From assembly GCA_945883955.1 (NCBI GenBank), contig CAMCYN010000004.1, forward strand, positions 1 to 45,349: a stretch of DNA of 45,349 nt. Reading direction: 5' to 3'. The translations under genes and the position numbers were made by a program. The notes under the pieces are model-generated. The model had not been told where the DNA came from and did no database searches. It saw nothing but the letters and a program-made list of their open reading frames with translations. Source of the stretch: Akkermansia muciniphila (GTDB lineage: Bacteria; Verrucomicrobiota; Verrucomicrobiia; Chthoniobacterales; Chthoniobacteraceae). This document shows, in pieces, positions 17,262-26,112 of the stretch; within the stretch, counting starts at the first letter, position 1, and each line of letters starts with the position of its first letter.

Positions 17262-18410
17262 TTAAAGACCCAGCATCAACCGAACCGGATTTTCCAGGCA
17301 GTCTTTGATTCGAACCAAGAATGTCACCGCCTCTTTTCCATCCACCACGCGGTGATCGTAGGACATCGCCAAATACATCATCGGGCGAACCACCACCTGG
17401 CCCTTCACCGCTATAGGACGCTCCTGAATCTTATGCATCCCGAGGATCCCGCTCTGCGGAGGATTTAAAATCGGCGTGGATAGCAAAGATCCGTAAACTC
17501 CCCCGTTTGAAATTGTAAACACGCCGCCTTGAAGATCGGGCAGTTGGATCTTGCCCTCGCGCGCCTTCACTGCGTAATCAGCAAGATCTTTTTCCAACTG
17601 CGCAAAGGATTTCTGATCGGCATCCCGCACCACCGGAACCATGAGTCCCTTTTCCGTACCCACTGCAACGCCGATATCAAAATAGTGGTTCTCAATAAGA
17701 TCATCCCCATCAATTCGGGCGTTGATGGAGGGGGTCGACTTAAGAGCACTCACAACAGCTTTGATAAAGAAACTCATGAATCCGAGCTTCACCCCAAACT
17801 CCTTGGTGAAAGCATCCTGCATTTCTGAGCGCAATTTCATCACAGCACTCAAATCACATTCATTAAATGTCGTCAGGATGGCCGCCTGGTGTTGCGCCAT
17901 AACGAGTTGCGCGGCAATTTTCCGGCGCAACGGAGTCATCTTCTTACGAGTCATCCGTCCCTCCAGAACAGGCTGAGCAGGCTGACCGCTGGCTTTCAGA
18001 ACTCCAAGCGAGTCGTTTGCAGCCGCCACCGCATCACGCAAAGAGGGGGCGAGAACGACCGAGGCCGGAGCCTCCACCGGAGCCGGAGCGGGCGTTTCCA
18101 CTTTGGGTGCCGGTGCAGCGGCAGAAGCCTCGGTGACGGGAACAGCTGCGGCCGACAGATTCGAGGCAGCGGTGCCATCGGATTCAATGGAGGCTACCAC
18201 TTCACCGATATTCACCTCCTGTCCGGCAGGCACCTTGATATGAAGCACTCCCGGAACCTCGGCAGTGAGATCCGTAGAAACCTTATCTGTATCGAGGGTC
18301 AGAAGAGTGTCCCCGACAGTTACGTTTTCCCCATCGGCTTTATGCCAGACGGAAAGCAGGCCGCTGCTAATGGATTCACCAACGGTTGGAATTTTGACTT
18401 CGTGGCTCAT
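17262..18410 (-). CDS. sucB: Dihydrolipoamide succinyltransferase (E2 of 2-oxoglutarate dehydrogenase)
   Basis: E2 transfers the succinyl group from E1 to CoA. The lipoyl domain (1-78) has the lipoylated K43 in LDTDKVSTD. An Ala/Pro linker follows (80-118). The catalytic domain (about 155-382) ends with the active-site [10 protein letters not shown] (H353, D357). The region between linker and core (118-157), where the E1/E3-binding domain should be, is only weakly like it: the usual G-TG-GGR loop is replaced by [13 protein letters not shown]. The protein is 382 residues, slightly short. It is downstream of sucA with a 45-base gap; lpd (E3) is not in the window. Confidence 0.95.
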   Translation of the reverse strand: MSHEVKIPTVGESISSGLLSVWHKADGENVTVGDTLLTLDTDKVSTDLTAEVPGVLHIKVPAGQEVNIGEVVASIESDGTAASNLSAAAVPVTEASAAAPAPKVETPAPAPVEAPASVVLAPSLRDAVAAANDSLGVLKASGQPAQPVLEGRMTRKKMTPLRRKIAAQLVMAQHQAAILTTFNECDLSAVMKLRSEMQDAFTKEFGVKLGFMSFFIKAVVSALKSTPSINARIDGDDLIENHYFDIGVAVGTEKGLMVPVVRDADQKSFAQLEKDLADYAVKAREGKIQLPDLQGGVFTISNGGVYGSLLSTPILNPPQSGILGMHKIQERPIAVKGQVVVRPMMYLAMSYDHRVVDGKEAVTFLVRIKDCLENPVRLMLGL

Positions 18411-18455
18411 AGCTGTGGAATGAAACAGATGGAGATAAACTGGATTAAAAGTGCG

Positions 18456-21182
18456 TTAAGCTAACGTAAACGCCTCTTCCACGAGCTTACGCTGCTCGAC
18501 TTTGTGCGTGGAAAGAGCTCCGACGGCCGGACTCGAACTGGCGTCGCGCCCGGAATAAACAATGTCTTTGCCGGCAATCTGAGCGAGGTCCCACCGGAGA
18601 AAACTCCAAGCCCCCATGTTTTCAGACTCTTCTTGGCACCAGACAAAGGTCTTCGCCTTCCGGAACTTCTTCACCACACTGGCAAGCTTCTCGCGATGCA
18701 GCGGATAGAGCTGTTCAATCCGCACAATTGCCGCGTCTGCGATTCCGTTGGAGTCACGGTGCTTGAGCAGATCGTAATACACCTTACCCGTACAAAATAT
18801 CACACGGCTCACCTTGTCCGCCGTTCCCAGCAGAGGCCCGGGCAAAATTTCCTCGAAAGTCCCGGAAGTAAAATCCTCCGTCCTCGAAACACACTCAGGG
18901 GCACGAAGCAAACTCTTGGGCGCCATCACAATCAGCGGCTTCCTGAAGGCGCGCTTCATCTGACGGCGTAATGCGTGAAAATACTGGGCAGGAGTGGTGA
19001 AATTACACACCTGCATATTGTCTTGTGCACACAACTGCAGGAAACGCTCCAAACGCGCGCTGGAGTGTTCAGGCCCCTGCCCCTCATAACCGTGGGGCAG
19101 AAGCATCACGATCCCACTGGGCCGCTGCCACTTGGATTCACCAGCCGCAATAAACTGATCGATCACGATCTGCGCGCCATTACTGAAATCGCCGAACTGC
19201 GCCTCCCACAGGCAGAGCAATTCGGGATAGTGAAGCGTGTACCCGTAATCAAATCCGAGCACGGCAGCCTCGCTCAGCAGCGAGTTGTAAACATTGAAGC
19301 GAGCCTGCTCGGGAGCCACGTTTTGAAGCGGCGTGTATCGATCCCGGGTGCGTTCGTCGTACAACACGGCATGCCGGTGGGAAAACGTCCCGCGTCGGCA
19401 ATCCTGTCCCGACAACCGCACCGGAGTTCCTTCTTGGACGAGGGATCCGAACGCCAAAGCTTCCCCAAAGGACCAATCGAAAGGCCCACCATCAGCCCAG
19501 ACCTGCTGCCGCTTTTCGAGGAAAAACTTCTTAAGCCGGGTCAACATCTGGAAGCCTTCAGGCAAAGTCGTCAGCGCTGTACAAACTTGATCCAGGGCAG
19601 CTTGGGATATGGCGGTCTGAACCGGTTCGAACGAAAAAGGCGGCTGAAAAACCACGTTCGACTGCGAGAATTTGTTGAGATCCTTGTTCTGTTCGGCCGC
19701 TTTGACTTCCGCAAAGGCCGATTCATAACGAGCCTCAAACTCCCGATCTAATACGGAAGCTTCCTCGCTTGTCAGCACACCGCCCTTAAGCAGATTTTGA
19801 CGATAAAGCGTTCCAAGCGACGGATGCGCGCTAATTTCGCGGTACATCACCGGCTGTGTAAAAAGCGGTTCATCCCCTTCGTTGTGGCCGTGCCTCCGGT
19901 AACACACGATATCCAAAATCACGTCACTCTTAAAGGTCTGGCGATACTCCAGAGCCAACTCCGTGCAAAGCCGCACGGCAACCGGATCGTCTCCGTTCAC
20001 ATGGAAAACGGGAGCCTCGATCATCTTGGCCACATCGGTGCAGTAGCGCGAAGACCGCGCATCAGCCGGCAAGGTCGTGAACCCAATCTGGTTATTGGTG
20101 ATCATATGGAGGGTCCCACCCGTGCGGTACCCTTCGAGCTGCGACATATTGAGCGTTTCCGCCACTACGCCTTGACCAGCAAACGCCGCATCCCCGTGAA
20201 CCAGGATTGGAACCACCTTGGAACGCGTCTCGCTATCCGCGCGGACACGCTGGCGGGCCCGGGCAATCCCCTCAACCACAGAATTTACCGCTTCCAAATG
20301 GCTCGGATTCGATGCCAGTCGAACCGACACTTGATAGCCATCGGGCAATTCGCGCTTGGTGCGGTACCCCAAATGGTATTTCACGTCCCCGTCACCGGCG
20401 ACAGTATCAGGCATGTAGTTCTCAGAAAACTGTGCAAACATCACCGATATCGGCTTTTGCAGAAAGTCATTAATCACGCTCAGGCGACCGCGATGGGCCA
20501 TCCCCATCACAATTTCCTCAATTCCGTGACTTGGACAGTTTTCCAGAACCCCATAGAGCGCCACCATCAGAGACTCGCCCCCTTCGATGGAGAAGCGCTT
20601 CTGTCCCACAAAACGAGTATGCAAGAATTTCTCGAAGCTTTCCACCGACAGGATCTGACGAAGCATCCGCTTCTGGGTGTCGGCCGAGACCGTCGATGCG
20701 GCGGCGACAGCCTCAAATTTCTCACGCACCCATTCCCGAACCTTGGGGTTCTGGATATGGGAAAACTCTACCCCGATGTGTTTGCAGTAAAGATTTTCAA
20801 GCGCTGCAATAAGCTCCCGAAGAACAAATTGCTTCCCATTTGCGATCAGAGCCGAACTCGCCGGCCGATCCAAGTCCTTCTGGGTAAATCCGAGAGTTTC
20901 GAGGCTTAAAAGAGGCGCCTCAGGAGCCGTTTTTGAAAGCGGATTAAGATGTGCCTTAGTATGGCCAACGGACCGGTACGTCTGAATCAACTGATCCACC
21001 TTCGTCTGCCAGGCCCCGTCCCCACCACCAGTTCCTGCACCTTTCTGAACCAGGTTGCCGAGTTCAAATCCTTCAAAGAATGCGGACCAAGTGCTATCTA
21101 CCGACGTTGGATCTTTCTTCCAGAGCGCATAGTTGGCCTCTAAAAGATCCGCATTGGATCGGTGCGGGAGGGTGATCGACAT
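18456..21182 (-). CDS. sucA: 2-oxoglutarate dehydrogenase E1 component
   Basis: E1 decarboxylates 2-oxoglutarate with thiamine diphosphate in the TCA cycle. The 908-residue length is normal. The N-terminus has the helix ADLLEANYALWKKDPTSVD typical of E1o. The ThDP motif starts GDAAFAGQGVVAETLN and ends ITNNQIGF. Other family blocks are MGMAHRGRLSVI, RRHGHNEGDEP and LLPHGYEGQGPEHSSARLE near the C-terminal third. The start is ATG at 21182 after a pyrimidine-rich leader (TTTCTCCTTAACTT). It is followed by sucB. Confidence 0.98.
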   Translation of the reverse strand: MSITLPHRSNADLLEANYALWKKDPTSVDSTWSAFFEGFELGNLVQKGAGTGGGDGAWQTKVDQLIQTYRSVGHTKAHLNPLSKTAPEAPLLSLETLGFTQKDLDRPASSALIANGKQFVLRELIAALENLYCKHIGVEFSHIQNPKVREWVREKFEAVAAASTVSADTQKRMLRQILSVESFEKFLHTRFVGQKRFSIEGGESLMVALYGVLENCPSHGIEEIVMGMAHRGRLSVINDFLQKPISVMFAQFSENYMPDTVAGDGDVKYHLGYRTKRELPDGYQVSVRLASNPSHLEAVNSVVEGIARARQRVRADSETRSKVVPILVHGDAAFAGQGVVAETLNMSQLEGYRTGGTLHMITNNQIGFTTLPADARSSRYCTDVAKMIEAPVFHVNGDDPVAVRLCTELALEYRQTFKSDVILDIVCYRRHGHNEGDEPLFTQPVMYREISAHPSLGTLYRQNLLKGGVLTSEEASVLDREFEARYESAFAEVKAAEQNKDLNKFSQSNVVFQPPFSFEPVQTAISQAALDQVCTALTTLPEGFQMLTRLKKFFLEKRQQVWADGGPFDWSFGEALAFGSLVQEGTPVRLSGQDCRRGTFSHRHAVLYDERTRDRYTPLQNVAPEQARFNVYNSLLSEAAVLGFDYGYTLHYPELLCLWEAQFGDFSNGAQIVIDQFIAAGESKWQRPSGIVMLLPHGYEGQGPEHSSARLERFLQLCAQDNMQVCNFTTPAQYFHALRRQMKRAFRKPLIVMAPKSLLRAPECVSRTEDFTSGTFEEILPGPLLGTADKVSRVIFCTGKVYYDLLKHRDSNGIADAAIVRIEQLYPLHREKLASVVKKFRKAKTFVWCQEESENMGAWSFLRWDLAQIAGKDIVYSGRDASSSPAVGALSTHKVEQRKLVEEAFTLA

Positions 21183-21196
21183 AAAGAGTTCGTAAG

Positions 21197-23158
21197 TTAA
21201 GGAGAAACAACATTAGAACAGGAGAGGCGTGCGGCGGAACCTTTTTCCTGCCCAACCAGTTGACAAATCTTGGATTCAACAGCCTTCACCACCTCTTCTA
21301 CGGTGACCAGTTGCATACAGGCGAAGTCCAAATGACATTCCCGCTGGAAGCACGGCCCGCATGTAACCTGATGCTGCACCACGGTATGGCCGGCACCTAA
21401 CGGCCCCGTGAGAACGGGGTCTGTGGATCCAAAAATGGCAACCACGGGGACTCCAAACATGGCAGCCAAATGCATCGTGCCAGTGTCATTCGTAAGCAAA
21501 AGATCACAACCACGAAGCAATGCGATTAACCCGTCCAACGAAGTGCGGCCAATGCAGTTCTCGAGCCCATCGCGACCAAAAGCCCTGACGATTTCATCGC
21601 CAATCGCGGCATCTTTGGCCACTCCGACCAAGTTCCACTGACAGGAATGGCGAGCCGAAATCGCCTTCATAACTGCGGCAAACCGCTCGGGAAACCATCG
21701 CTTGGCCGGGCCATATTCGGCTCCCGGACAGATCGCAAGCTGCAGAATCCGTCCCGCCGCAGGCGCGGAAACCTGGCGAGGGGGAGTCCATTCAGATTCC
21801 TGCAATGGAGCGGCCCCCATCGACTCTGCGAGGCGTAAATAATGGTGGACCTGATGTTCGGGGGAGCCTTCCGACTTTTGCACAGGATCCAGCACCTGGT
21901 TCAATAACCGCGCTCGAGAATGCCCACGATAACCGACACGTCTGGGAATTCCCGCAATCCACCCTTCCAATCCGACCCTCAACGAGTTTGGAAACAGCAC
22001 AATGGCGTCGTAATTGCCTTTCCGCAGAAGCTCCACTGTCGCTCTAATCCCCCCCTCCGCCGGCAACGAAAGCACACAATCCACTTCAGGCACGGCATTC
22101 CAAAAACCGGCCAGCTTACCAGGAGTCAGCACTGTAAGCTCCAGATCAGGCCTCGTCCGCCGGATGGCCCGGACCGCCGGGACGGTCATGACGGCATCGC
22201 CCAACCAATTGGTAGCGCGAATCACCAAGCGGAACCTGCAGGTTATCGCTCCGGGAACAACGCCCCGCTTCGAGCCTCCGAGAAGAAACTTTGGCTTGGG
22301 CGTTTTCCACCGATTGTGCGCCCAAAGCCAATCTGCCGGAGAAACTCGGATCTGAGACTCCAGAATCTGATTCACTTGAACAGTTACGAAATTGGTATCC
22401 CGGGAGGCGGGTTCCACGGGTGGTTGGATTACAAACCGCCAGCGTGCTCCGGGTTCGGTATACATGGCTGCCGGCAGCAGGACGGCTCCGGTTCGCATCG
22501 CCAGTGTGGCAGGTAAAGGGGAGGAAGAAGCCAAGCGGCCAAAAAGCGAGGACCAAACCCCACCATCTCCTGCATGCTGATCCGCCAGAACTCCCACGGA
22601 GCCACCCGCCCGGAGAAGCTCAATCGCCCCAAAAAAGCCCTCTCTGCGAGCGAACAAGAGAAGACCTTCCCTCGCTCTCTGCGCCTTAACCGCTTGGTCG
22701 ATATAAGGATTGCTCAAGCTCTGGTACACGGTGCCACACGGGCAGCCAAACAAGCCCGGCGAAACTTGAGCGAGCAGTTCCCAGTTTCCCAGATGACTTA
22801 GAATCATCACCATCCCCCGCTTCTCTTTCACCAGCCGATGGACATGCTCCAACCCCTCTACGGTGACCCGCTCCAGAACCGCTTTCGGCTCCATTTGCGC
22901 GAGCTTTACTCCCGCCATGAGATTGCTCACCAGCCGCGCAAAATGTTCGCGGCCGAGCGCCCGCTTTTCCCCAGCTTCGAGCGTGTCGCCGAATGCCAGT
23001 TCCAGATTTTTCAGAACTAGCCGCCGATAGGACGGCGCACAATTCCACCCCACAATCCCCACGCTCCGGCCAATCCGGACAACAATCTCCAGGGGCATCC
23101 TCCCAAGCACACGAACCGCACCGCAATACAGCCAGTACGTCAAACGATCCGTCTTCAC
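21197..23158 (-). CDS. Lipid A acyltransferase (LpxL/HtrB type) fused to GT9 heptosyltransferase-like domain
   Basis: Two LPS enzymes are joined in one 653-residue frame. Residues 1-290 are an LpxL/HtrB-type acyltransferase: HLGNWE (H122, E127; the HX4E catalytic motif), a middle LADQHAG, and the family's ending WAHNRWK. After a linker (about 291-308), residues 309-640 are a GT9 (WaaF/RfaF-like) transferase: RATNWLGDAVMTVPAVRAIR, ICPGAEYGPAKRWFPERFA and LTNDTGTMHLAAMFGVPVVAIFGSTDP in short blocks. The GTG start has a good AAGGAG five bases away and overlaps the OppA stop (GTGA). No internal stop or frame problem exists at the junction, so the fusion is real in this sequence. It acts on the cytoplasmic face in lipid A/core assembly. 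Confidence 0.9.
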   Translation of the reverse strand: MKTDRLTYWLYCGAVRVLGRMPLEIVVRIGRSVGIVGWNCAPSYRRLVLKNLELAFGDTLEAGEKRALGREHFARLVSNLMAGVKLAQMEPKAVLERVTVEGLEHVHRLVKEKRGMVMILSHLGNWELLAQVSPGLFGCPCGTVYQSLSNPYIDQAVKAQRAREGLLLFARREGFFGAIELLRAGGSVGVLADQHAGDGGVWSSLFGRLASSSPLPATLAMRTGAVLLPAAMYTEPGARWRFVIQPPVEPASRDTNFVTVQVNQILESQIRVSPADWLWAHNRWKTPKPKFLLGGSKRGVVPGAITCRFRLVIRATNWLGDAVMTVPAVRAIRRTRPDLELTVLTPGKLAGFWNAVPEVDCVLSLPAEGGIRATVELLRKGNYDAIVLFPNSLRVGLEGWIAGIPRRVGYRGHSRARLLNQVLDPVQKSEGSPEHQVHHYLRLAESMGAAPLQESEWTPPRQVSAPAAGRILQLAICPGAEYGPAKRWFPERFAAVMKAISARHSCQWNLVGVAKDAAIGDEIVRAFGRDGLENCIGRTSLDGLIALLRGCDLLLTNDTGTMHLAAMFGVPVVAIFGSTDPVLTGPLGAGHTVVQHQVTCGPCFQRECHLDFACMQLVTVEEVVKAVESKICQLVGQEKGSAARLSCSNVVSP

Positions 23159-24774
23159 CGTTTCTCCTTCCAGTGCAGAAACTTTAGGGGATGCTCATCA
23201 AGCAGATTGGGAACGATGCCCCCCAACCGCTCCGGATCATAAAACTGGATTCCCACGTAAAAATAGAGAGGACAAACAGGCGCTTCTTTTCTTAGGAGCA
23301 GCTCTTCCGCCGCAACAAAATGCGCAAACCGACGTTGCGGGTCCGCCTCTGCACCGGCCTGCCGGACATATCCATCATAGGCTGGTGAACTCCACCCCGT
23401 ACGGTTGTTGCCATCGCCAGTAACAAACATGTTCAGGAAAGTGTTCGGATCATTATAATCCGCAACCCAACTGGAGCGACAAACGTCATAGTCCAGTGCA
23501 CTTTGCGCAGCCAAATACACCGTCCACTCCTGTGCCCTGAGATGCATCCGGATCCCGAGTTCACGCTGAAACATGCCTTGCAGTTCCACGGCGATATCGC
23601 GGTCCATATCCGAGTCGGCCTTAAAGAGATACTCGAACACAGGAAATCCCTTCCCATCCGGAAAACCCGCCTCGGCAAGAAGGCTCCGGGCCAGAGCAAC
23701 ATCTGGGCCAACTCCTGCTGGTGGCACGTACCCATGCCCGGTCCCGGGCGGAACAAAACTGAGTGCGGGAATCTCTCCGGCTCGGGTTATTTTTCTGACA
23801 ATCGCATCGCGATCTATCACTAGAGAACAAGCCAGACGCACCCGGGGATCCGAAAAGGGTGCCCTCTGGCAATTAAACCGAATGAAATAAGTTCCCAGAA
23901 AAGGCGAGGCATGAAAGTCGCGACGCTTTCGCAGGACATCCATTAAAGCAGTCGGAGCCAGCCCCTTATCCATCATCAAGTCCGCCTGTCCCGAGGAATA
24001 TAAATTGAAAGCCGTGTTAGGCTTGGCGGACGGCAGCACATCAATGCTTTCTAGCGCAACGGTTGCTGCGTTCCAGTACGCCGGATTTTTCAATAATCGG
24101 ACCCGGTCGAAAAGACGCCATTCTTTCAACAAGAAGGGTCCGTTGCCGATAAAGTGAGCCGGGCGCGCGGCCCAGTCCGAATAGCGCTCAACGGTTGGAC
24201 GATGGACAGGCAGATACGTTATAAACGCGCATAAATCAGGGAAATACGGCGTGGGATTTCCAAGTCGCACTTCCAACTTCTGGGAATCTATGGCGCGAAC
24301 ACCCACCTGGGCAAAATCCGTGATCTTTCCTTCATTAAAATCCTGAGCATGCAGAATCGGATATAGCTGAGAGGCGTACTCGGACGCGGTGTCAGGAAGG
24401 AGCGCCCGACGCCATGAATACACAAAATCCTCGCTGACAACTTGATCCCCATTGGACCAGCGAGCCCCGGAACGAAGATAAAACGTATAAACGCACCCAT
24501 CCGGGGACACCTCCCAACGCTCAGCAACAGCGGGCTGAGCTTGAGCCGCCGCATCAAAGCTGGTGAGGCCCTCAAACAGCGCATAAGCAACTCGGCCCGT
24601 AGACTGAGCGGTAATCAAGGCCGGATCGAGCTGTTCGGGCTCGGCACCATTAATAAACACTAAATCGGCTCGATCGAGCCGACGGCCACATCCACAGACC
24701 CACAGAACAAGTCCGACAGCAAGGTAAGCTCGAAACGCTACCGCCTGCCGGATAGATCGATAGGTGATCTCCAT
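23155..24774 (-). CDS. OppA-type peptide ABC transporter substrate-binding lipoprotein
   Basis: The 539-residue protein is a family 5 solute-binding protein: NGAEPEQLDPALITAQS, EGLTSFD, AERWEVSPDGCVYTFYLR and the LARSLLAEAGFPDGKGFP segment near residue 360-380 are family hallmarks. The N-terminus has a hydrophobic segment with a lipobox-like VCGC, C29 being the likely lipidated cysteine. Oligopeptides are the usual ligand, but specificity cannot be read. No permease or ATPase genes are adjacent. It overlaps the downstream LPS fusion gene by four bases, suggesting co-expression. The leader is pyrimidine-rich (CTCCTAGTTCCCGCC). Confidence 0.9.
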   Translation of the reverse strand: MEITYRSIRQAVAFRAYLAVGLVLWVCGCGRRLDRADLVFINGAEPEQLDPALITAQSTGRVAYALFEGLTSFDAAAQAQPAVAERWEVSPDGCVYTFYLRSGARWSNGDQVVSEDFVYSWRRALLPDTASEYASQLYPILHAQDFNEGKITDFAQVGVRAIDSQKLEVRLGNPTPYFPDLCAFITYLPVHRPTVERYSDWAARPAHFIGNGPFLLKEWRLFDRVRLLKNPAYWNAATVALESIDVLPSAKPNTAFNLYSSGQADLMMDKGLAPTALMDVLRKRRDFHASPFLGTYFIRFNCQRAPFSDPRVRLACSLVIDRDAIVRKITRAGEIPALSFVPPGTGHGYVPPAGVGPDVALARSLLAEAGFPDGKGFPVFEYLFKADSDMDRDIAVELQGMFQRELGIRMHLRAQEWTVYLAAQSALDYDVCRSSWVADYNDPNTFLNMFVTGDGNNRTGWSSPAYDGYVRQAGAEADPQRRFAHFVAAEELLLRKEAPVCPLYFYVGIQFYDPERLGGIVPNLLDEHPLKFLHWKEKR

Positions 24775-24843
24775 CGAAGGCGGGAACTAGGAGCATTTCA
24801 GGACTAAAACCAAAAGCGCTCCGTTACTATTCACAGAAAAGCC

Positions 24844-25497
24844 CTACTGACCCGCTTCCGTTGGCTTTACTTCTGCAGCAGGCGCAGGAGCGGGAGGAAC
24901 TGCCGAGTTGAGTTCAGGCGCCGATACTTTGAGAATAGGCGCACCCTCTTTCTCCACTTCCACCTTGGGAGCCTCAGATTTGGCTTCCGGCGCTTTTTCA
25001 GGAGCTGGCTTTGCTTCCACATCGGGAGCTTTAGGAGTTTCAACAGGAGGCAACTCAGGTGCCTTCGGTGTCACGGGTGGGATCACTGCAGGCTTAGACT
25101 CCGGAGATTTGGGAGATTCAGGTGCGGGAGCTGGGGACTCAATCTTCTTCTCCTCGATCGGAGCAGGGATTGCCTCGGCCGGATTCAAATTAAGGGGAGT
25201 CTCGACCGGCTTTGCCGCCTCCTTGAGCTTCTGTTGGACATTGGTTGTCGTGCGCCCTTGCCGCGCATAAAGCGCCGACAGCAAAAGAGTCAGAGCAAAA
25301 AACAGGACTCCAAGCCATCGGGTAAACGTAGCCAGAACATTGGTCGTTTGGGCTCCAAATAAGGATTCAGTCATGCCTCCGCCAAATGCCGCTCCCAAAC
25401 CTTCATTTTTGGGACGCTGCATCAGAACTGCGATCACAATCAGCACACAGACAACAATGTGTACCACCAGCAGTAGGTTGATGAAAATATTAAGCAT
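24844..25497 (-). CDS. secG: Protein-export membrane protein SecG with long Pro/Ala/Glu tail
   Basis: Two membrane segments (about 4-26 and 60-78) flank the SecG motif LMQRPKNEGLGAAFGGG (25-41), followed by FGAQTTNVLA. SecG assists SecYE in protein export. The typical protein ends at about 75-110 residues; here a tail (about 95-217) of Pro, Ala, Glu and Lys repeats (PAPAPESPKSPE, PKAPELPPVETPKAPDVEAKPAPEKAPE) follows, probably on the periplasmic side if SecG has its usual topology. I chose the ATG giving MLNIFINLLL; an upstream in-frame start adds 32 residues with no family match. Confidence 0.92.
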   Translation of the reverse strand: MLNIFINLLLVVHIVVCVLIVIAVLMQRPKNEGLGAAFGGGMTESLFGAQTTNVLATFTRWLGVLFFALTLLLSALYARQGRTTTNVQQKLKEAAKPVETPLNLNPAEAIPAPIEEKKIESPAPAPESPKSPESKPAVIPPVTPKAPELPPVETPKAPDVEAKPAPEKAPEAKSEAPKVEVEKEGAPILKVSAPELNSAVPPAPAPAAEVKPTEAGQ

Positions 25498-25570
25498 GGC
25501 AGCGGATAGGGGCGAAGTTGAGCCCAGCAGTTTCACTGCCCTCGCTTCCAGAATCAAGCGTGGCCTCAAA

Positions 25571-25813
25571 CTAACATGAGGAAAACCAAGCACCCCGCGC
25601 CCCCATCGGTGTCCAGCCTCCGCACCATGGATTGATAAATACCCGCCCCGTCATGCGATCTACCACCGGACCACTAGGAGAAATTGATCGCACGTCGATG
25701 AGCTGCTCATGATTGTAGGGGCTAAAACATATCTTGGCGTCCTTGAATGTTGCCCATAGGGAATCGAACGCCTGTGACGCTGGTAAGGCTAAGGCGATGG
25801 CACCGGCACACAC
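25571..25813 (-). CDS. Hypothetical small exported protein, possibly frameshifted at its start
   Basis: From GTG 25813 the frame encodes 80 residues beginning with a hydrophobic stretch ending LALPASQA, like a signal-peptide end, then a body with FDSLWATFKDAKICFSPYN and GPVVDRMTGRVFINPWCGGW. I recognise no family. A better start would be the ATG at 25859, whose frame gives MNMRLPRV just before the same hydrophobic stretch, but it is out of frame by one base across the CACACAC run (25807-25813). A real frameshift or a sequence error there is possible. Confidence 0.4.
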   Translation of the reverse strand: MCAGAIALALPASQAFDSLWATFKDAKICFSPYNHEQLIDVRSISPSGPVVDRMTGRVFINPWCGGWTPMGARGAWFSSC

Positions 25814-26081
25814 GAGGGAGGCGCATATTCATGCCCACCCGCCCCAGATTGACCTTCATAATTCCCCCGCTCTCGCTCGGATGCGCTCACTTTTCCTACC
25901 ATATAGCCACCCACAACGCCGATCGCCGCGCCTTCGGTACGCTCCGCCCCGTTCCCTTCAGCAGCCCGCCCATGGCCGCTCCCGTCACTCCACCTGCCAA
26001 TGAGTCTGCGGGATTTTCGCATCCCGTAAAGCAACCGCCCAGAATCGCGACGCCCCCCAGACACAACACGGCCTTCTTCAT
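25789..26081 (-). pseudogene. Glycine-zipper lipoprotein, apparently frameshifted
   Basis: From the ATG at 26081 the frame reads MKKAVLCLGGVAILGGCFTGC, a lipoprotein signal, then ENPADSLAGGVTGAAMGGLLKGTG, and hits a stop at 25896. The second half of a glycine zipper, EGAAIGVVGGYMVGK, continues in the -1 frame. A missing base in the GGGG run (25947-25950) would join the two into one outer-membrane-type glycine-zipper lipoprotein. Either the gene is broken, the sequence has an error, or reading involves a shift. The exact C-terminus is uncertain since the shifted frame overlaps the next small gene. Confidence 0.5.
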
Positions 26082-26112
26082 ATACTATTTATATTCGACA
26101 CGTTGAAGCAGC

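Noticed and set aside
19797-20909. 370-codon open frame on the plus strand
   Set aside because: It is antisense to sucA, whose family motifs run through the whole stretch; the product is His/Arg-rich and featureless.
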